This document shows positions 1-6,634 of a DNA stretch of 10,246 nucleotides, piece by piece (positions within the stretch are counted from its first letter, which is position 1; every line of letters begins with the position of its first letter). The notes under the pieces were generated by a model. It was not told the origin of the DNA and did no database searches. It saw only the letters and a list, made by a program, of their open reading frames with translations. Source of the stretch: an uncultured Treponema sp. (lineage in GTDB: Bacteria; Spirochaetota; Spirochaetia; Treponematales; Treponemataceae); assembly GCA_937885235.1 (NCBI GenBank), contig CAKZZK010000140.1, positions 1 through 10,246 on the forward strand, in the 5' to 3' direction. The translations under genes were made by a program, and so were the position numbers.

Positions 1-300
1 GCAAAGCAGGCATTTGAAAAAGCAAAAGAATGCGAGGGCGGCGACGAAAACGCAGACACCTACAACGAGCTCGCCATCTGCCAGATGGAAACGGGAGACT
101 TTGAGGGAGCAAAAGAAAGCCTCGTGCAGGCGCTCGGCTTGGAGCCAGACAACACCAAAATCATCAGCAACCTCGGCTACCTCTACCTAAAACAGGGAAA
201 TGAAGCGGAAGCGAGAAAGTACTTCCTCACCGTCCTCGAGATAAATCCCGACGACAAGATAGCGCAGGCACAGCTAAAGGCACTGGAGCAGGAAGTCTAA
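1..300 (+). CDS. TPR-repeat protein, 3' end only
   Basis: The frame is open from the first base of the window, so the gene begins further left; 99 residues are visible before the TAA. They contain the end of one tetratricopeptide repeat and two clear ones: about residues 18-51 (with NELAICQMETGDFEGAKESL) and 52-85 (with NLGYLYLKQGNEAEARKYF). Each shows the usual pattern of small residues at helix-packing positions and the A-x3-F/L-x2-AL-x-L-x-PD/N ending. TPRs are protein-binding scaffolds; no catalytic domain is visible, and cell location cannot be judged without the N-terminus. The gene converges on the DUF192 gene with only 12 bp between the stop codons and no hairpin terminator between them. 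The family call is firm, the exact function is not. Confidence 0.85.
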   Translation, partial: AKQAFEKAKECEGGDENADTYNELAICQMETGDFEGAKESLVQALGLEPDNTKIISNLGYLYLKQGNEAEARKYFLTVLEINPDDKIAQAQLKALEQEV

Positions 301-312
301 GCCTGTCTAAAC

Positions 313-834
313 TTATTTGATTGGATCCGCGCTGAGGCTGCGCAGCTTCTGCCCGTCTGAGAGCAGCACCTTGTCACCCACAGAGATGTTTTCCTTCGCA
401 AACCACCCTTGCGGCACTTCAAGCGCAAAGCGTACAGAGCGGGTGCTCTTGATGGAATTCTCGCTGAAAGGCGTCATATCAAACACATCGCGGATAATTC
501 CCTGACTGTCTATATAGGCAATGGAAAGCGGATGCGGCGTGTTCTTCATCCAGAAGCTCAGTATCTGGTCATGGTCAAAGACAAAGAGCATCCCCGTGCC
601 GTCAGGAATATCCTTACGGTTCATAAAGCCATAGGCACGTTCTTCCGACTTAGTTGCAAGCTCGGCATCCACCCGCACCGTGCGCCCGTCAGCGCAGCTA
701 ATCTGCAAATTATCGACAGGTAGCTTGTACTTGCGCGAGCGGCAAGAAGCGACAGAAACACAGAAAGACAATACTATGCAAAGCGCCGCGGCAGAACGCC
801 GCAGCCTACAGTTACAGACCTTGCAGAAATGCAT
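313..834 (-). CDS. DUF192-family lipoprotein
   Basis: The predicted product is 173 residues. It starts with a lipoprotein signal: basic residues, a hydrophobic stretch around residues 15-29, then a lipobox VASC with the modified cysteine at 31. The remainder is one DUF192 domain, recognised by YGFMNRKDIPDGTGMLFVF, then FWMKNT, then PLSIAYID, and near the end ALEVPQGW and a V-G-D motif. DUF192 proteins are small exported beta-rich proteins of unknown biochemical role. The frame can be extended upstream to position 942, but the ATG at 834 is preferred: it gives a proper signal peptide and is preceded by GGAG about 10 nt upstream. This start lies inside the 3' end of the preceding exported-protein gene (23-bp overlap), suggesting translational coupling. 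It is the last gene of the minus-strand series. Confidence 0.85.
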   Translation of the reverse strand: MHFCKVCNCRLRRSAAALCIVLSFCVSVASCRSRKYKLPVDNLQISCADGRTVRVDAELATKSEERAYGFMNRKDIPDGTGMLFVFDHDQILSFWMKNTPHPLSIAYIDSQGIIRDVFDMTPFSENSIKSTRSVRFALEVPQGWFAKENISVGDKVLLSDGQKLRSLSADPIK

Positions 835-1468
835 CTCGGTTCTTCTCCGCAGCAGTCTTGTCCACGAGGGAAGCAGACTGCAACTTTTCAAAGGTGGCGC
901 GATCGGTGTATTTGATGGAAAGAGGCCGCTCCAAATCGACAATCACGTTATCGCCCACCCATTCGGATTTCTCCGGATTGAGCGTTGTGGGATTGCCGTA
1001 TTTCTCGCAGAGCTGGCTGAACACCGAATAGTGGTCAAGCTTGTCCTGATTCATCGTAATCGTCATGATATACAGCTTGTCCTCGTAGAACTGGAACCAG
1101 CACCTGTCAAGGAACGGCGAAGACGAATAGCGAGCCGCGTCAGTCTCAATGAGCACACGGTTGTCCCCCGCAAGCAAGGAAACATCGCGGTTGCCGCGGA
1201 AGCCGAAGCGCGTGTCCTTTTTCAGCGCCTCCCGCACCGCGTCAACCGACATACCGAGGGACACCGAACCAAAAGCGGTGGGCAAAGGCTCCGCCGCCTT
1301 CTGGGTCTGCTTTCCCGTCGCAGGATTGCGTGAGGTTCCAGAGCGCTCAGGAATGGTCTCTGACATCGGCATATCACGCTGGTTTACCGCCGGTTCCAAG
1401 GAAGACTGAGCCTTTCCCCAGATGCCGGCAAGAGCCACCACCGCTAAAACAAAGATTTTTTTCATCAT
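812..1468 (-). CDS. exported protein of unknown function
   Basis: I do not recognise this 218-residue protein as a named family. It opens with MMKKIFVLAVVALAG, a typical signal peptide, with likely cleavage near AQS at residues 20-22; no lipobox cysteine is present. Residues about 25-62 are rich in polar residues and probably unstructured. A folded domain follows, beginning TAFGSVSLGMSVDAV (65-77) and containing the aromatic-rich strand WFQFYEDKLYIM (124-135). The F-G-x-LGM-x-x-x-x-V opening recalls small periplasmic domains of unknown function in which that motif starts a strand-helix unit. The start overlaps the stop of the upstream cyclic-nucleotide-binding regulator by ATGA, so translation is probably coupled. 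A second ATG lies directly after the first. Envelope location is well supported; the role is open. Confidence 0.8.
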   Translation of the reverse strand: MMKKIFVLAVVALAGIWGKAQSSLEPAVNQRDMPMSETIPERSGTSRNPATGKQTQKAAEPLPTAFGSVSLGMSVDAVREALKKDTRFGFRGNRDVSLLAGDNRVLIETDAARYSSSPFLDRCWFQFYEDKLYIMTITMNQDKLDHYSVFSQLCEKYGNPTTLNPEKSEWVGDNVIVDLERPLSIKYTDRATFEKLQSASLVDKTAAEKNRDAFLQGL

Positions 1469-2670
1469 CGCTTTTGATCCCGCGTGCGCCGCGCCTGCTG
1501 GCTACGGTAGAACGCTGCCTGCTTTATCAGTTCCGACAGGTTCGGAATCTGAATCTTGCCATTGACAACCTTGATATTCTGGTCGGTGAAAAGCTGGTAT
1601 GTCGCCGTCTTCTGCTGAGACAGGGGCACGCCGCTCATATTCACGATGTCCTGAGTGGTAAAGTCCGTCATGTAGGGCATTCCCTTGACAGGTTCAACCT
1701 TGCGCAGCTCAATCTGCAGGGCGAGCATATCTATCATGCGCTCGCGGGTATCGGTAAGCTCACCGTTCACCAGCTGGCGGTACATAGACCACACGCGGTC
1801 CGCGAGCATTCCAGAAAGCCTTGAAATGAAGTCCGGCTGCGTCGTTACCATCTGCTCAAAGTTGGTGGCGTTTACCACCATCACCTTGCAGTCATCATGG
1901 GCAATGGCATTGGCGGAACGGGGCTTGTTGTCAAGCAGCGCCATCTCGCCGAACATATCGCCTTTTTTGAGCAGGGCGAGCGTGATTTCCTCGCTGTCCA
2001 CAACCTTCGTAATCTTCACCGAGCCACTCTGAATGATGAACATATCGGTACCCGTCTGGCAGTCAGAGAAAATCATCGTGTTCTGCGGGTAAGAGCGCAG
2101 CATATCCTGATTCGGCTCCAGATAGACGGCATGGGTAGAGGGCTTGAGCCGCCTGAAAGCCTTCTTTGCATCATCGGCATTCATGCCGTTCGGCAGCTTT
2201 TTGAGGTACTGGTAATAGCCGTAGAGGGCGATATCCGTCATTCCCCGCTCCTCATAGAACTCGGCAATCTTGAACATCTCCTCGGGAGTGTCCACACCGG
2301 ACTTGCGGAGGGTTATCTTGGTACGCACATCATTGAGCATACGCATTTCACGGGCAAAGTAGCGCACGATTTTCAAGGCAATAGGCGTGTTCTTCCGAGC
2401 CAGCTCAGGATACTGGTCACGCCGCACGGCGATGGCGGTCACGTCTGTGTACGCCATCACCGTCTCTGTCTGGGCATGGCCGCTCATACAGGCGATAACG
2501 CCCACAAAGTCTCCCGGACCCAGTATCTTGGCAAAATTGCCCGAGATAGAGGATTCGCGGTAACAGTTTACCTTTCCAGTCTGAATAATATAAAATTTGT
2601 CATTAGACTCGGTTCCTTCAACCAAGACATAAGAGTTCGCCTTAAAATTTACGAATGACAACTGCAACAT
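1465..2670 (-). CDS. regulator with two cyclic-nucleotide-binding domains
   Basis: This 401-residue protein has three parts. Residues about 5-115 form a first cyclic-nucleotide-binding (CNB) fold. Residues 130-160 form a helical, TPR-like linker (EMFKIAEFYEERGMTDIALY). Residues about 185-300 form a second CNB fold, followed by a C-terminal segment (305-401) with a possible winged-helix of the Crp/FNR type (TTQDIVNMSGVPLSQQKTA). The second CNB has a full phosphate-binding cassette: F240-G241-E242 and R251-S252-A253. The first lacks the equivalent Glu and Arg (GDFVGVIACMSGH) and probably does not bind nucleotide. AAGGAG lies about 10 nt before the ATG. The domain order suggests a cAMP-type-responsive regulator, but DNA binding is inferred and a purely cytoplasmic signalling role is possible. 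It lies downstream of murB and overlaps the next gene by 4 bp. Confidence 0.85.
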   Translation of the reverse strand: MLQLSFVNFKANSYVLVEGTESNDKFYIIQTGKVNCYRESSISGNFAKILGPGDFVGVIACMSGHAQTETVMAYTDVTAIAVRRDQYPELARKNTPIALKIVRYFAREMRMLNDVRTKITLRKSGVDTPEEMFKIAEFYEERGMTDIALYGYYQYLKKLPNGMNADDAKKAFRRLKPSTHAVYLEPNQDMLRSYPQNTMIFSDCQTGTDMFIIQSGSVKITKVVDSEEITLALLKKGDMFGEMALLDNKPRSANAIAHDDCKVMVVNATNFEQMVTTQPDFISRLSGMLADRVWSMYRQLVNGELTDTRERMIDMLALQIELRKVEPVKGMPYMTDFTTQDIVNMSGVPLSQQKTATYQLFTDQNIKVVNGKIQIPNLSELIKQAAFYRSQQARRTRDQKR

Positions 2671-2714
2671 AGATGTTTTTCTCCTTTTTCATTTTCGGAA
2701 TACCTTGTTCCGCT

Positions 2715-3737
2715 CTAAATGAAAATAATCTCCGTTTCTAAATTAAAACCAGTACGCGACAAAACGTCCCGCTTCACTGCCTCTACCAGCGACCGTATGT
2801 CAGCAGCAGTTGCCTGCCCCCGATTGATGATAAAGTTGCCATGCCATGGCGCAACCTGCGCGCCACCTTGGACAAGGCCCTTCAAACCTGCCTCATCAAC
2901 GAGCTGACCGCTCGGCTTTCCGAAAGCGCGGTTGTTTTTAAAGACACTGCCCGCGCTCGGAGCCGAAAAATGCCCCTTTGCCTTCCTGTCCTGCACGTAA
3001 AAATCATTCTTCGCGCGGATGAGAGCCGCCGCTTTTTCTGCTTCCACAGCAATGCAGGAAAACGCTACTGACGTGACGAGCGTGCGCCCCTCCATAAACG
3101 GAGAATGCTTATAGCTCCAGTCGCTTTTCTTATTATGATATATTTTTTGAAAATCATCAACTTCAAAGGCTTGATTTACATAAAATTCTTCTATATTAAT
3201 ATACGCCGCTTCGAGCAGGACATCGCCCGCCTCCTTTCCATAGCAGCGGGCATTCATAAAGGCAGCCCCTCCGGCAGTTCCCGGCAGTCCAGAGAAAGAA
3301 GCAAGCCCCCACAGCCCGTGCTCCGCGCAGTATGCGCTTATGGCGGCAAAGTCAGCCCCCGCACCGCAGCGGAGCACTGCCTTCCGCCCTTCCCTCACGC
3401 CGGCTGCGGCAAGCTCCGCGTCATCAAGGCTGATTTTCTCCCCCGCCGTGTGGGAAATGCCGCCCAGACGCGATGTAGACAGGACCACACCCGCAAACCC
3501 CGTGTCATTCACCACAAGGTTGCTTCCCCCGCCGAGGACAAAGAGCCGAGCCCCCGCCTTCGCCGCAGCGCAGACGGCAAGAGCCGAGGAAAGTGCATCC
3601 TCCGGCTCCACAAACACAGCGGCAGGACCGCCGACGCGCATCGTGGTGTGCGGCGCAAGCTCTTCATCGTAACGCACAGCTCCTTTAAAATGCGGGGAGT
3701 CCTTGATATTTTCGCCTATTTCTCGTATGCTATTCAT
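2715..3737 (-). CDS. murB: UDP-N-acetylmuramate dehydrogenase MurB
   Basis: MurB reduces UDP-GlcNAc-enolpyruvate to UDP-MurNAc with NADPH and FAD, an early cytoplasmic step of peptidoglycan synthesis. The 340-residue product has the family landmarks in order: RVGGPA (34-39), the FAD-binding GGGSNLVV (69-76), SGLPGTAGGAAFMNARCYG (149-167), SYKHSPF (208-214, matching YRxSxF), SAGSVFKN with proton-donor Ser264, and a C-terminal LETEIIFI carrying the conserved Glu. The ATG at 3737 is the only sensible start, about 30 residues before RVGGPA, although it has no close Shine-Dalgarno; the purine-rich AGAGGAAG lies more than 20 nt away. A strong promoter sits about 30 bp upstream. Residues about 178-203 are encoded by an unusually AT-rich stretch. 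The regulator gene starts 44 bp after its stop. Confidence 0.95.
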   Translation of the reverse strand: MNSIREIGENIKDSPHFKGAVRYDEELAPHTTMRVGGPAAVFVEPEDALSSALAVCAAAKAGARLFVLGGGSNLVVNDTGFAGVVLSTSRLGGISHTAGEKISLDDAELAAAGVREGRKAVLRCGAGADFAAISAYCAEHGLWGLASFSGLPGTAGGAAFMNARCYGKEAGDVLLEAAYINIEEFYVNQAFEVDDFQKIYHNKKSDWSYKHSPFMEGRTLVTSVAFSCIAVEAEKAAALIRAKNDFYVQDRKAKGHFSAPSAGSVFKNNRAFGKPSGQLVDEAGLKGLVQGGAQVAPWHGNFIINRGQATAADIRSLVEAVKRDVLSRTGFNLETEIIFI

Positions 3738-3769
3738 AAATTTTTGTATACAGCCTGTTTCTTCCTCTG

Positions 3770-3798
3770 ATTATACAGGAAGAAAGGCAGGCAGGCAA
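3770..3798 (-). promoter_or_regulatory. sigma70-type promoter driving murB
   Basis: On the minus strand TTGCCT (3798-3793, 4 of 6 matches to TTGACA) is followed by exactly 17 bp and a perfect TATAAT (3775-3770). Transcription would begin near 3763, giving a leader of about 25 nt before the murB ATG at 3737. The site lies in the 73-bp gap between the divergent murB and cysS starts and ends just before the cysS ribosome binding site. It probably serves the whole minus-strand series. No equally good promoter for cysS was found in the gap. Confidence 0.6.
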
Positions 3799-3810
3799 CA
3801 GGAGCACGTT

Positions 3811-5310
3811 ATGGGATTACGTTTATTTAACACAATGGGTCGCACGCTGCAGGATTTTGTACCGATTACACCCGGTTATGTCGGTTTTTACGGCTGCGGC
3901 CCTACCGTTTATAACTATGCCCACATCGGCAACCTGCGCGCCTACATCTTCCTCGACACGCTGGACAGGACGCTCACCTTCCTTGGCTTCAAGAAAAAGC
4001 ACGTGATGAACATCACGGACATAGGCCACTTGACAGGAGACGCCGACGCCGGAGAGGACAAGATGCTCAAGACGGCGAAAGAGCGCCATGAGTCAGTGCT
4101 CGAAGTGGCAAAGTTCTACACGGACGCATTTTTTAAGGATATTGACAGCCTGAATATCATCCGCCCCGATGTAGTGTGCAAGGCAACGGAGCACGTGGAA
4201 GATATGATAGAGCTCATCAAGCGCATAGAGGCAAACGGCCACACTTACATGGCGGGGGGGAACCTCTACTACGACGTGAGCACCTATCCCGACTACGGCA
4301 AGCTGGCAAACTTGAATCTGGACGAGCTGCGGGCAGGCGCGCGTATAGACATAGACCAGAACAAGCGCTCGCCCTACGACTTTGTCCTGTGGTTTACCAA
4401 ATCAAAATTTGAAAATCAGGCGCTCACCTGGGACTCTCCCTGGGGACGCGGCTATCCGGGCTGGCACATAGAGTGCTCGGCCATGAGCATAAAGTACCTC
4501 GGAGAGCAGTTTGACATCCACACCGGCGGCATAGACCACATCCCCATCCACCATACAAACGAAATTGCCCAGAGCGAGGGCGCGACAGGCCACAAGTGGG
4601 TCAACTACTGGCTGCACAACGAGTTCCTCGTCATCGCAAAAGGCGATAAAATGTCGAAGTCAAGCGGTAACTTTTTGCGTCTTCAATCGTTAATAGATAA
4701 GGGATACGATCCGCTGGATTACCGCTTCTTCCTGCTCGGCGCGCACTACCGCAAGCAAGTCTATTTCAGCTGGGAGGCAATGGACGGCGCGAAGAACGCG
4801 CGGCAGGCGCTCGTACAGCGGCTTGCCAAGCTTGCACAGGCGGCGGGAGGAGCAAAGGCGCTCGCCGCAGGAAAAGACTATGCGGCAGGAGAGGCTTCAA
4901 ACCCGCAGGGACTCAGCGCTCCTGCGCAGGCATATCTTGCGGATTTCCGTGCCGCGCTGGAAAACGACCTTTCCACACCGGTGGCGCTGAGCCAGATACA
5001 GAAGGTGGTGAAGGACGCATCCCTCAGCCCCGCGGAGGCACTGGAGCTGGTGCGCCGCATGGACAGCGTGACAGGGCTTTGCCTTGCCGAAAAAGCGGTG
5101 ACGCTGCTGGAGACAGCCACAGCAACACCCGTGAGCCCCTCGCACGAGGAAGACAGCGAGGCGGCGGCCATAGACGCGCTTGTGGCAGAGCGCAGTGCCG
5201 CCAAAAAGGCAAAGGATTTTGCCCGTGCCGATGAAATCCGCAATGAGCTTGCAGCAAGGGGAATCACCATCACCGACACCCCGCAGGGACCGGTCTGGGA
5301 AAGAAAATAA
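3811..5310 (+). CDS. cysS: cysteinyl-tRNA synthetase
   Basis: CysRS charges tRNA-Cys with cysteine using ATP. The 499-residue product is of normal family length. It carries the class I signatures HIGN (38-41, a known variant of HIGH) and KMSKS (280-284). The four zinc ligands expected from the E. coli enzyme are present as C29, C222 (WHIECSAMS), H247 and E251 (HHTNE). The C-terminal tRNA-binding part ends with KDFARADEIRNELAARGI and DTPQGPVW, as is typical. The frame extends upstream to 3703, but ATG 3811 is chosen because AGGAG lies 6 nt before it and the family sequence starts there. The gene is divergent from murB and heads the plus-strand series; the sigma factor gene follows after 39 bp. 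Confidence 0.97.
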   Translation: MGLRLFNTMGRTLQDFVPITPGYVGFYGCGPTVYNYAHIGNLRAYIFLDTLDRTLTFLGFKKKHVMNITDIGHLTGDADAGEDKMLKTAKERHESVLEVAKFYTDAFFKDIDSLNIIRPDVVCKATEHVEDMIELIKRIEANGHTYMAGGNLYYDVSTYPDYGKLANLNLDELRAGARIDIDQNKRSPYDFVLWFTKSKFENQALTWDSPWGRGYPGWHIECSAMSIKYLGEQFDIHTGGIDHIPIHHTNEIAQSEGATGHKWVNYWLHNEFLVIAKGDKMSKSSGNFLRLQSLIDKGYDPLDYRFFLLGAHYRKQVYFSWEAMDGAKNARQALVQRLAKLAQAAGGAKALAAGKDYAAGEASNPQGLSAPAQAYLADFRAALENDLSTPVALSQIQKVVKDASLSPAEALELVRRMDSVTGLCLAEKAVTLLETATATPVSPSHEEDSEAAAIDALVAERSAAKKAKDFARADEIRNELAARGITITDTPQGPVWERK

Positions 5311-5318
5311 ATTTTTTT

Positions 5319-5324
5319 TATAAT
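5319..5324 (+). promoter_or_regulatory. possible -10 element before the sigma factor gene
   Basis: The 39-bp gap between cysS and the sigma factor gene is extremely AT-rich and contains a perfect TATAAT at 5319-5324. The sequence 17 bp upstream (TGGGAA, inside the end of cysS) matches the -35 consensus only weakly. It could give the sigma operon its own start independent of cysS. A run of eight Ts in the gap has no GC-rich stem before it, so it is not a terminator. Confidence 0.3.
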
Positions 5325-5349
5325 TTTTTGTAACCAAAAAGAGGTTAGT

Positions 5350-5913
5350 GTGTTTTCTGAGTATAAAGGGGTCAAGGAAAAGGCGGAGTCCATAAACTGC
5401 GCCGACTCCAAAGACTTCAAGAAGTTGTATGATGCCACCATGGAGCTGCTTTTCAAAGTTGCGTACCGAATCGTAAACGATGAAGAGGCGGCTGAGGACC
5501 TTGTGCACGACTCGTACATCAAAGTGAACGAAAAACAGCTCGTTTTTCCCTCGCTTGATGACGCAAAGTTCTGGCTGATTCGTGTCGTAAAAAATGCGTC
5601 ACTGAATTATGCGCAACGCAAGGCTCGTGAGGCACGGGCGTATCATAAAATCCTCTATGAGGGCAGGCAGGAGATGGACAGCAGCGAGACGGACGTGCTC
5701 AGGGCGGAAGCAATGGAACGGACGCGCGCAGCTTTGGACCAGCTCCCGCCAAAACTAAAGGAGGTGCTTGTGCTTCGTGAATATGGCGACATGAATTACA
5801 GGGAAATAGGCAGAGTACTTGGGATAACCGAAGGAAATGTCAAAGTGCGGATTTTCCGTGCAAGGGAACAGTTACTAAAGTTAATAGGAGACGAAGATGT
5901 TTACTTGTCCTAA
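5350..5913 (+). CDS. ECF-type RNA polymerase sigma factor
   Basis: This 187-residue protein has the two-domain layout of extracytoplasmic-function (sigma-24/RpoE-like) factors. Region 2 spans about residues 26-92, with AEDLVHDSYIKV (49-59) for core polymerase binding and FWLIRVVKNASLNYAQRKAR (74-93) for -10 recognition. Region 4 spans about 127-176, with LPPKLKEVLVLREYGDMNY leading into the helix-turn-helix REIGRVLGITEGNVKVRIFR (151-170). The start is a GTG, with GAGG 5 nt upstream and no better alternative. The next gene, a zinc-finger membrane protein, begins before this one ends (17-bp overlap) and is its probable anti-sigma factor. The stimulus is unknown; the downstream genes suggest an envelope signal. 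Confidence 0.93.
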   Translation: MFSEYKGVKEKAESINCADSKDFKKLYDATMELLFKVAYRIVNDEEAAEDLVHDSYIKVNEKQLVFPSLDDAKFWLIRVVKNASLNYAQRKAREARAYHKILYEGRQEMDSSETDVLRAEAMERTRAALDQLPPKLKEVLVLREYGDMNYREIGRVLGITEGNVKVRIFRAREQLLKLIGDEDVYLS

Positions 5914-6634
5914 TAAAGATATTCACTCACTCTACCTCGATGGTGAGCTGCCCGAAACATACGTGGCTGAATACGAAGCTCACATTGCTTCCTGCGAGAA
6001 GTGCCGGAAAGAGCAGGCAAAGGTGAAAAAGCTCCGCAGCCTTTTTGCCACCGACAGCAAGGCTATCTCCATGAGCAAGGCGGACATGGACAAGAGCTTC
6101 GAACGGCTGCAGGCGCGTATGTCTTACAGCGCCATCACGCGGAAGCCGCTGACCTTCGAGAGAAGGCCGCAGGGCATCCTCAAGGATATAATCATAGGCG
6201 CTGCAGCGGCGGCGGTAATCGCCATCATACTGCCCCTGAGGACTCAGAGCGCAGTGCCGGCGGCAACACAGCCCGTTGCAACGGTGTCTTCGGAGTTCAC
6301 CCCTGTGGCACGGATGACTTCGTTCAACCTGCCGTCGGCAACCGTTGACCCGCAGAGCATCATGACCTTGCTCGGCAATGAGGCTGAAGGCGAAGCGACC
6401 TCTGCATCCCTGCAGGCACAGAACTCCATGGCGGCGGCAGTCATGCCCTTCGGCACAGCATTCATCACCCCCGGCTACACCGCACCGATGCAGGACAGCG
6501 ACCTGTCGCTCATCAGCTACGATGTGTTCAATCCCATTGAAGAGAACGTTGCAGCCCAGAACAAGAAGCGCCACGGTTTCTACATCCACTTTGCTTCCCC
6601 GCACTTCTCCCTTGAGATAGGCAACGACAATTGA
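5897..6634 (+). CDS. membrane anti-sigma factor with zinc-binding motif
   Basis: The 245-residue product begins with a cytoplasmic domain bearing the ZAS signature of zinc-binding anti-sigma factors: H29-x3-C33-x2-C36 (HIASCEKC), with C4 or H10 as a possible fourth ligand. A single transmembrane helix follows at about 98-114 (DIIIGAAAAAVIAIILPL), then an extracytoplasmic part of about 130 residues rich in Ala, Ser, Thr and Pro with no recognised domain. This is the standard layout of an anti-sigma factor that holds an ECF sigma factor at the membrane until an outside signal arrives. AGGAG lies 6 nt before the ATG. The overlap with the sigma gene (17 bp) and the following gene (4 bp) points to coupled, stoichiometric synthesis. 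The role is inferred from motif and position; the sequence outside the zinc motif is unfamiliar. Confidence 0.82.
   Translation: MFTCPNKDIHSLYLDGELPETYVAEYEAHIASCEKCRKEQAKVKKLRSLFATDSKAISMSKADMDKSFERLQARMSYSAITRKPLTFERRPQGILKDIIIGAAAAAVIAIILPLRTQSAVPAATQPVATVSSEFTPVARMTSFNLPSATVDPQSIMTLLGNEAEGEATSASLQAQNSMAAAVMPFGTAFITPGYTAPMQDSDLSLISYDVFNPIEENVAAQNKKRHGFYIHFASPHFSLEIGNDN

Noticed and set aside
835..942. Longer N-terminus for the DUF192 protein
   Set aside because: It would add 36 residues that bury the signal peptide and deepen the overlap with the upstream gene; the internal ATG at 834 has a ribosome site and a proper lipoprotein signal.
1897..2658. Long open frame antisense to the regulator gene
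   Set aside because: It is a shadow of the regulator coding sequence: no ribosome site, no recognisable domain, and the opposite strand carries clear CNB motifs.
2696..2712. Hairpin CGGAA/TTCCG between murB and the regulator gene
   Set aside because: The stem is only 5 bp with a 7-nt loop. On the minus strand it is followed by A-rich sequence and the next ribosome site, so it is not a terminator; transcription probably reads through.
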